Below, piece after piece: positions 59,448-64,000 of a stretch of 64,000 nt of DNA. The position numbers were made by a program, and so were the translations under genes. Source of the DNA: Marinobacter zhanjiangensis (GTDB taxonomy: Bacteria > Pseudomonadota > Gammaproteobacteria > Pseudomonadales > Oleiphilaceae); contig NZ_BMXV01000001.1 of NCBI RefSeq assembly GCF_014651935.1, forward strand, positions 620,001 to 684,000, given 5' to 3'. The notes under the pieces were generated by a model, which was not told the DNA's origin, did not search any database, and worked only from the letters and a program-made list of their open reading frames with translations. Positions within the stretch are counted from its first letter, which is position 1, and each line of letters opens with the position of its first letter.

Positions 59448-60047
59448 ATGAAACTCATGTCGAATACATTCAGGAACCCGGTACACGGCCGCAACCTGGT
59501 CGGCGGGATGGTCGCCCTGGTTTGCGGGCTGGGACTGTCGTTCCATGCCATGGCGGATCAGGCAATGATTCGTGAAGCACTGAGCGCGGCCCCGCCCCAG
59601 GTGGCCGAGACGGCTACCGTGATCGACCTGGAGGGCAACGTCATACGGGAAGGGGAGGGTGAATATACCTGCCTGCCAGGCCCTCCGGGATTTGCCGGCC
59701 CCATGTGCAATGATGAACAGTTCATGAAATGGATGCAGGCCATGATGAACGGCGAGGAAGAGCCACCGACAACCGCAGTGGGCACCTCCTACATGCTTGC
59801 CGGTGACTCGCCGGACGGTGGCGCAAGCAACACCGACCCGGCGGCGCGGACACCCACCGCCGACAACCACTGGGTGGTGGAAGGTCCACACGTCATGGTG
59901 ATCGTTCCGGATGCGGCGTTGCTAGAGAATCTGCCGACAACGCCGGATACGGAGGGCCCCTACGTCATGTGGCCGGACTCCCCCTACGCCCACATCATGT
60001 GGCCGGTGGCGGAGCGGCCGAAGCAGCGTAAGGTCAGCAGCAAATAA
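59448..60047 (+). CDS. exported protein of unknown function
   Basis: This 199-residue protein has a signal peptide (GMVALVCGLGLSFHAMA-DQ). The mature part has a recognisable but unnamed pattern: ETATVIDLEGNVIREGEGEYTCLPGPPGFAGPMCNDEQFMKWMQAMMNG, VGTSYMLAGDSPDGGASNTDP, NHWVVEGPHVMVIVPD and GPYVMWPDSPYAHIMWPV. I recall similar hypothetical proteins in proteobacteria, but no function. Two Cys could form a disulfide. GGAGAG lies upstream of the ATG. It follows the STAND regulator by 171 nt. Confidence 0.75.
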   Translation: MKLMSNTFRNPVHGRNLVGGMVALVCGLGLSFHAMADQAMIREALSAAPPQVAETATVIDLEGNVIREGEGEYTCLPGPPGFAGPMCNDEQFMKWMQAMMNGEEEPPTTAVGTSYMLAGDSPDGGASNTDPAARTPTADNHWVVEGPHVMVIVPDAALLENLPTTPDTEGPYVMWPDSPYAHIMWPVAERPKQRKVSSK

Positions 60048-60063
60048 ACCCGGTCTTCGGGGC

Positions 60064-60097
60064 GCGGGACCACAGTGGGAGGTGGTCCCGCATTTTC
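60064..60097. terminator. bidirectional-type terminator hairpin
   Basis: GCGGGACCAC at 60064-60073 and GTGGTCCCGC at 60082-60091 form a 10-bp perfect stem with an 8-nt loop, followed by ATTTTC. It lies between the exported-protein gene and the convergent ilvM. Confidence 0.75.
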
Positions 60098-60131
60098 GGC
60101 TATCCCGTTCTGATCGACCAATAAGGCCGCA

Positions 60132-60407
60132 TCACGCGATATCCCTCTTTTCAGCCAGTTCATTGTCCAGCACCACCGCAACAACCGTCTGCAATTTCTC
60201 CAGCTGACTCTGCAACATCCCGATAGGCCGTGAGCCCTCCAGGGTCAGGGCGATATTCAGCGCTTCGCCGCTGCTTTCCATGGTCATTTTCGCAATCCGG
60301 AAGCCGCGAATGCGTACCACCTGGCACAGACGTTCCAGGGCGGCAGCCTCATGGGTCATGCGGCAGTATATCTGGTAGCTGGGTGTGTCCTGGGTGTTGG
60401 CGTTCAT
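60132..60407 (-). CDS. ilvM: acetolactate synthase small subunit (IlvM type)
   Basis: This 91-residue ACT-domain protein is the regulatory subunit of acetolactate synthase II. It has YQIYCRMTHEAAALERLCQVVRIRGFRIAKMTME and ALNIALTLEGSRPIGMLQSQLEKLQTVVAVVL, and the family length. Its ATG overlaps the ilvG stop by 4 nt, so the two are translationally coupled. Transcription continues from the attenuated ilvL leader. Confidence 0.92.
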   Translation of the reverse strand: MNANTQDTPSYQIYCRMTHEAAALERLCQVVRIRGFRIAKMTMESSGEALNIALTLEGSRPIGMLQSQLEKLQTVVAVVLDNELAEKRDIA

Positions 60408-62104
60408 GCCATGTGCTCCTTGTTTGCGGTTCGTTTGCGCTGTGATTCGTCGATGATGTCGGTGTTGCTGGCGCCGGGCTTTACGATGGGCCAGACGTTT
60501 TCCTCACGGGCGATGGCCACGTGCAGCAGCATCGGGCCCTGGTAGGCGAGCAGGGTTTCAATGCCCCGGCGGATCTGGTCGTTGCGGTTGATGTGCAGGG
60601 CGTGGATGCCGAACGCCTTGGCCATGGTGAGGAAGTCCGGGTTGTCGTCCAGGTCGATCTGGCTTTCCCGGTTGCTGTAGAACAGCTCCTGTTGCTGGCG
60701 GACCATGCCCAGGCACTGGTTGTCGAGAATGATCAGCTTCACTGGCAGGTTGTAGCGGCGGATGGTGGCCAGTTCCTGGGCGTTCATCATAAAGGAGCCA
60801 TCCCCGGTCACGTTGATAACTGTGCTGCTGCGGTCGGCGAACTGTGCGCCGATGGCCGCCGGCAGGCCGAAGCCCATGGTGCCCAGGCCGCCACTGGTCA
60901 GGTGATGGCGGGGGCTGGCGAAGCGGTAGTGCTGGGCCACCCACATCTGGTGCTGGCCTACATCGCAGGCGATGACCGTGTCGTCCGGGGTGATTCGCGA
61001 AAGCTGGCTGATAAAGGCTGGGCCGATGATGGGGGCGTAGGGATCTTCGTTGTCCGCCGCGTGGAAGCCGCCGGTGGTGTGCCAGGTGCGGCACTGGTGC
61101 TGCCATTGTTCGATGTCCAGCGGCTGCGCCTCCATGGCCTGGGTAAACGCCGCAAGAGTGCTGTTCAGCTCCCCGCGCAGGGCAATATCCGCCTGGCGCA
61201 GCTTGTTGAGTTCGGCGGCATCGGCGTCGATATGGATCATCCGGGCATTGGGGGCAAAACCGTCCAGCCTGCCGGTGGCACGGTCGTCCAGGCGGGCGCC
61301 GATCACCAGCAACAGGTCGCATTCCTCCACCGCCCGATTGGCGGCGCGGGAGCCGTGCATCCCCAGCATGCCCAGGTCGCCGGGATGGCTGGGCCCGGTG
61401 TTGCCCAGCCCCTTGAGGGTGGCGACGGCGGGCAGGCCGGAACTTTCCGCAAAGGCCCGGAAGGCCTCCTCGGCATTAGCGAGGGAGACGCCACCCCCGC
61501 TGTAGAGCAGAGGCTGACGGGCGCTTCGCAGCATGGCCAGGGCTTCGCTGATATCCACCGGGGCTTCCGGCTCGGCTGACGGGCCCGAAATGCCCCGGGT
61601 ATCAATCTCGGCGAGCTGGATATCCTTGGGAATATCGATCCATACCGGCCCGGGACGACCGCTGGCGGCCAGCCGGAAAGCCTCCTCCATGATGCCGGGC
61701 AGGTCGGCGGCGTCCTCCACCAGGTAGCTGTGCTTGACGATGCCCAGGGTCATGCCCAGCACGTCGGTTTCCTGGAAGGCGTCGGTGCCGATCAGGGCGG
61801 AGGGTACCTGTCCGGTGATGACCAGCATGGGGACGGAGTCCCGGTGGGCGTTGGCCACGCCGGTGATCAGGTTGGTGGCGCCGGGGCCGGAGGTGGCGAT
61901 GCATACGCCCACCTTGCCACTGGCCCGGGCGTAGCCATCGGCGGCCAGGGCGCAGGCCTGCTCGTGGCGGCACAGCACATGCTCCACGCCCACATCATCT
62001 ACCAGGGCATCGTACAGCGGCATGATACAGCCGCCGGGGTAGCCGAATACGGTGTCGATATGATGGCGGCGAAACGCCTCCAGTATGTGCTGTGCGCCGT
62101 TCAT
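60404..62104 (-). CDS. ilvG: acetolactate synthase large subunit
   Basis: This 566-residue thiamine-diphosphate enzyme makes acetolactate and acetohydroxybutyrate for valine, leucine and isoleucine synthesis. The N-terminal part has VFGYPGGCIMPLYDAL and RHEQACALAADGYARASGKVG with the catalytic Glu; the middle is FAD-binding; the C-terminal TPP motif is INVTGDGSFMMNAQELATIRRYNLPVKLIILDNQCLGM. The ATG at 62104 follows AAGGGA and gives the usual start MNGAQHILEAFRRH; a start ten codons earlier is less likely. A leader peptide and terminator lie upstream. Confidence 0.95.
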   Translation of the reverse strand: MNGAQHILEAFRRHHIDTVFGYPGGCIMPLYDALVDDVGVEHVLCRHEQACALAADGYARASGKVGVCIATSGPGATNLITGVANAHRDSVPMLVITGQVPSALIGTDAFQETDVLGMTLGIVKHSYLVEDAADLPGIMEEAFRLAASGRPGPVWIDIPKDIQLAEIDTRGISGPSAEPEAPVDISEALAMLRSARQPLLYSGGGVSLANAEEAFRAFAESSGLPAVATLKGLGNTGPSHPGDLGMLGMHGSRAANRAVEECDLLLVIGARLDDRATGRLDGFAPNARMIHIDADAAELNKLRQADIALRGELNSTLAAFTQAMEAQPLDIEQWQHQCRTWHTTGGFHAADNEDPYAPIIGPAFISQLSRITPDDTVIACDVGQHQMWVAQHYRFASPRHHLTSGGLGTMGFGLPAAIGAQFADRSSTVINVTGDGSFMMNAQELATIRRYNLPVKLIILDNQCLGMVRQQQELFYSNRESQIDLDDNPDFLTMAKAFGIHALHINRNDQIRRGIETLLAYQGPMLLHVAIAREENVWPIVKPGASNTDIIDESQRKRTANKEHMA

Positions 62105-62132
62105 GATATTTCCCTTTCGTTTTTCTGGCTGC

Positions 62133-62169
62133 AAAAAAAAGCCCCCGGGACCTTTCGGTGCCGGGGGCT
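62133..62169 (-). terminator. ilvGM attenuator terminator
   Basis: On the minus strand AAGCCCCCGG and CCGGGGGCTT form a strong stem around a GACCTTTCGGT-type loop, followed by eight T. This is an intrinsic terminator about 30 nt before ilvG. Its 5' arm can instead pair with the CCCGGGGGCTTTT segment inside the ilvL leader, giving the alternative antiterminator structure. Confidence 0.93.
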
Positions 62170-62188
62170 TCTGGTGTCTTTCGGTCTG

Positions 62189-62284
62189 TCAGTCAGTCAA
62201 CCGTCTGTCCACGCAAAAGCCCCCGGGCGGCACCACGACCACCAGGACCAGCTTTACGATGACAACAACGGCGTTCAGGTTCAT
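62189..62284 (-). CDS. ilvL: ilvGM operon leader peptide
   Basis: This 31-codon reading on the minus strand encodes MNLNAVVVIVKLVLVVVV followed by PPGGFCVDRRLTD, with nine Val, four Leu-type positions and one Ile in the first eighteen residues. Ribosome stalling on these codons when charged branched-chain tRNA is scarce would leave the PPGGF codons free to pair with the terminator 5' arm. It is the textbook ilv attenuation layout with its own codon order. Confidence 0.92.
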   Translation of the reverse strand: MNLNAVVVIVKLVLVVVVPPGGFCVDRRLTD

Positions 62285-62403
62285 TGCGTATACATTCGCT
62301 GACTGAATTGACGATATGGCTAAAATCTAACCTGAGTAGCGACAGTGGCGCAACCTTTTCTTTCCGGCTTTGCGATTGCAGGCATTCCTGGGGCTTTCTC
62401 GCA

Positions 62404-63018
62404 CTACGACTTTACCTGATCGAGAAGCGGACCCAGATAGGGTTTGTGCTCGTCGATCTCCGCCCGCGTCAGACCATTGATCTCATAGGGAAACACCAGC
62501 CACTCACCGGTCTGGTGCAGGCAGTAGTCCGGCGATACACCGGTCTTGCCGGCGTCGGGGCGCTGATAGAGCGTGGCGATGCGGGTATCCGCGGGCATGT
62601 TGCGTTTGAGCTGGCGGTTGAGCCGGTCAAGAACCGCCGCAACGCTATAGCCGGTGCTGAAGACATCGTCCACTATCAGTAGCCGGTCATCATGGTTGAG
62701 GTTATCCAGCAGGTAGTGGGTGCCATGAACCCGGATATTCCGTTCCGGCGAGGCGACCATCTCGTCATAGGCCTGCATACCCCGGTAGGAGGTCCGCAGG
62801 GCGATGTGGTCGGTGGCCACCCCCAGGGTCTGCAGGCATTCCTGCACGTAGATGCCAATGGTGCTGCCGCCCCGCCAGAGCCCGACAATGAAGTTGGGCC
62901 GGAAACCGCTCTCGTAGACCTGCACGCCAAGGCGGAAGGCGTCTTCGATCAGGGATTCTTCCTCCAGAAAGCGGCGCTGGCGACGGTTGTCGGTGGGGAC
63001 GGAGGTGGTCGTCATCAT
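62404..63018 (-). CDS. phosphoribosyltransferase (hypoxanthine-type)
   Basis: This 204-residue protein has the PRPP-binding motif LLIVDDVFSTGYS and the flexible N-terminal part YESGFRPNFIVGLWRGGSTIGIYVQECL. It resembles the hypoxanthine/xanthine phosphoribosyltransferase-like proteins of gammaproteobacteria, which salvage purine bases, though the base specificity cannot be read. It is a paralogue of the divergent gene 86 nt away. Two adjacent ATGs (63018 and 63015) are possible starts. Confidence 0.85.
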   Translation of the reverse strand: MMTTTSVPTDNRRQRRFLEEESLIEDAFRLGVQVYESGFRPNFIVGLWRGGSTIGIYVQECLQTLGVATDHIALRTSYRGMQAYDEMVASPERNIRVHGTHYLLDNLNHDDRLLIVDDVFSTGYSVAAVLDRLNRQLKRNMPADTRIATLYQRPDAGKTGVSPDYCLHQTGEWLVFPYEINGLTRAEIDEHKPYLGPLLDQVKS

Positions 63019-63104
63019 GGTCTGCCTGTCATTCGGCGCCTGCGGTTTGAAGCTGGCCGGCGATGGTGGGAATATGGTACCAATCCACAAACAGTAAGAG
63101 AGTC

Positions 63105-63683
63105 ATGGCCGCGAAACAATACCTCACTGCCCAGGGCCTGCTGGAAGATGCCTTCGAGTTGGGTGTCCGCATCATGAATTCCGGGTTCCGGCCTACCTTC
63201 ATGATCGCCGTTTGGCGCGGCGGCGCCCCCGTTGGCATCGCCGTGCAGGAATTCCTGGATTACCACGGCCTGCACACGGACCACATTGCCATCCGCACCT
63301 CTTCCTACGAGGGTATTGACCGGCAGAGCAAGGAGGTTCGCGTTCACGGGCTCAATTACCTGGTCAAGCACGTGACCCGGGAAGACGCGTTGCTGATTGT
63401 GGATGATGTGTTCGACACCGGACGTTCGGTGCAGGCCATCATCGACGAGCTGAAACAGCGTGCCCGGCTCAACACCCCCCACGACATCCGCGTGGCGGTG
63501 CCCTACTACAAGCCGGGCCGCAACGAAGTGGGCTGGGCACCGGATTTCTACCTTCATGAAACCGACGCCTGGCTGAAGTACCCCCATTCCATGGAAGGGC
63601 TGACTCCGGAGGAAATCCGCGACAACCGCCCGGCGCTCTACGAGATCCTGGCGCCCCATTTGCCGGATGCCACGAAGTCCTGA
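63105..63683 (+). CDS. phosphoribosyltransferase (hypoxanthine-type), paralogue
   Basis: This 192-residue protein aligns along its length with the divergent gene: DAFELGVRIMNSGFRPTFMIAVWRGGAPVGIAVQEFLDYHGLHTDHIAIRTSSYEGI, LLIVDDVFDTGRSVQAIIDEL and the C-terminal WLKYPHSMEGLTPEEIRDNRPALYEILAPHL. The PRPP loop DDVFDTGRS is nearer to the canonical Hpt motif than that of its neighbour. ATG at 63105 is preferred to an upstream one at 63063. Purine-base salvage is likely, with the exact base unknown. Confidence 0.87.
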   Translation: MAAKQYLTAQGLLEDAFELGVRIMNSGFRPTFMIAVWRGGAPVGIAVQEFLDYHGLHTDHIAIRTSSYEGIDRQSKEVRVHGLNYLVKHVTREDALLIVDDVFDTGRSVQAIIDELKQRARLNTPHDIRVAVPYYKPGRNEVGWAPDFYLHETDAWLKYPHSMEGLTPEEIRDNRPALYEILAPHLPDATKS

Positions 63684-63852
63684 AATGACACGGACCATTC
63701 CCGTGTGGACTGCGTGAACGGCTTCCACATGACTGACGCACCCCGGGTGACGCCTGACGGTTTTCGGGCAGTATCCGTAGGAGAACCGCGGGCGAGTGCT
63801 ATAAGCTGAAGAACACTGTTCTCCACTCTGACTTTATGAGCGAGGTTCCCTG

Positions 63853-64000
63853 TTGAAAACCGCAGCCATCCTGCTCGTACTGGCCATGTTGCTGGCGGCG
63901 ATCACGGCCGGCATCCATGACCCGCAACCCCTGGAGCACCGGCTGATTCGCGTACAGGCAGAAGAAGCATTCCCGGACGTGGAGGATGTCGGGGAGCTGA
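63853..64000 (+). CDS. start of an exported protein (truncated by window end)
   Basis: A TTG at 63853 with GAGG about 7 nt upstream opens a reading that continues to the window end. The first residues, MKTAAILLVLAMLLAAITAGIHD, form a signal peptide or membrane anchor and are followed by PQPLEHRLIRVQAEEAFPDVEDVGEL. Only 49 residues are visible, too few to identify the family. Confidence 0.6.
   Translation, partial: MKTAAILLVLAMLLAAITAGIHDPQPLEHRLIRVQAEEAFPDVEDVGEL

Noticed and set aside
61730..62302. A plus-strand reading across the ilvG start and leader
   Set aside because: It runs antisense to ilvG, the attenuator and ilvL, which are well supported.

Overview
The window reads as a chromosomal segment of a GC-rich marine-type gammaproteobacterium. 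The atp operon to glmU to glmS order, the two-ATP-cone NrdA behind a cobalamin riboswitch, the PutA/PutR pair, NhaB and the general gene style point to the Marinobacter neighbourhood; that placement is inference from gene content, not a database match. No rRNA, tRNA, CRISPR array, prophage or complete insertion sequence was seen.

Layout. 1-7164 is the conserved end of the ATP synthase operon (atpA partial, atpG, atpD, atpC) followed by glmU and glmS. An AT-richer spacer of about 390 nt then leads into the most unusual locus of the window, 7554-16460. This is a tightly coupled eight-gene cluster encoding a complex I (NDH-1)-like machine with only subunits A, a fused B-D, H, J, K, L, M and N. 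The NADH/FMN/Fe-S subunits C, E, F, G and I are absent. The B-like part has lost all cluster-N2 cysteines, and the D-like part appears to have lost the quinone-site His and Tyr. Between them sit two CPMHP...CPKCGM heavy-metal-binding domains and roughly 190 residues of His/Asp/Glu-rich sequence. The membrane subunits keep most of the charged residues of the proton pathway. I regard this as a candidate undescribed, metal-linked ion-translocating complex.

16502-24360 is a B12-flavoured block: metE with divergent metR, then a cobalamin riboswitch, a REPIN-like palindrome pair, a hairpin that can mask the nrdA Shine-Dalgarno, nrdA, a second palindromic repeat, and nrdB. 24469-35206 holds a CLCA_X-type HExxH protein, a LolD/YbbA-YbbP-type ABC exporter, several small proteins, and the divergent putR/putA proline catabolism pair with strong inverted repeats between them. 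35207-44925 is a complete guanidine-assimilation operon on the minus strand: guanidine-I riboswitch, two carboxyguanidine deiminase subunits, a biotin carboxylase usually labelled urea carboxylase, a three-gene NitT/TauT-type ABC transporter, and allophanate hydrolase.

45244-55758 is ordinary housekeeping and accessory content (nhaB, DUF3047, DUF2892 with a Crp/Fnr regulator, MFS, YghU-type GST, extensin-like protein, gamma-glutamylcyclotransferase, SGNH hydrolase, crotonase, thioesterase). 55774-60047 is a poorly characterised cluster: a DUF2182 membrane protein, a Cys-rich DUF1326 protein, a divergent STAND NTPase/acetyltransferase-like/OmpR-type DNA-binding fusion regulator, and an exported protein. 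60132-62284 is ilvGM with a classic Val/Leu-rich leader peptide and attenuator. The window ends with two divergent paralogous phosphoribosyltransferases and the start of an exported protein.

Starts were chosen by ribosome-binding sites and overlaps. All residue-level comparisons to family members were made by eye from memory of the families and should be confirmed by alignment.
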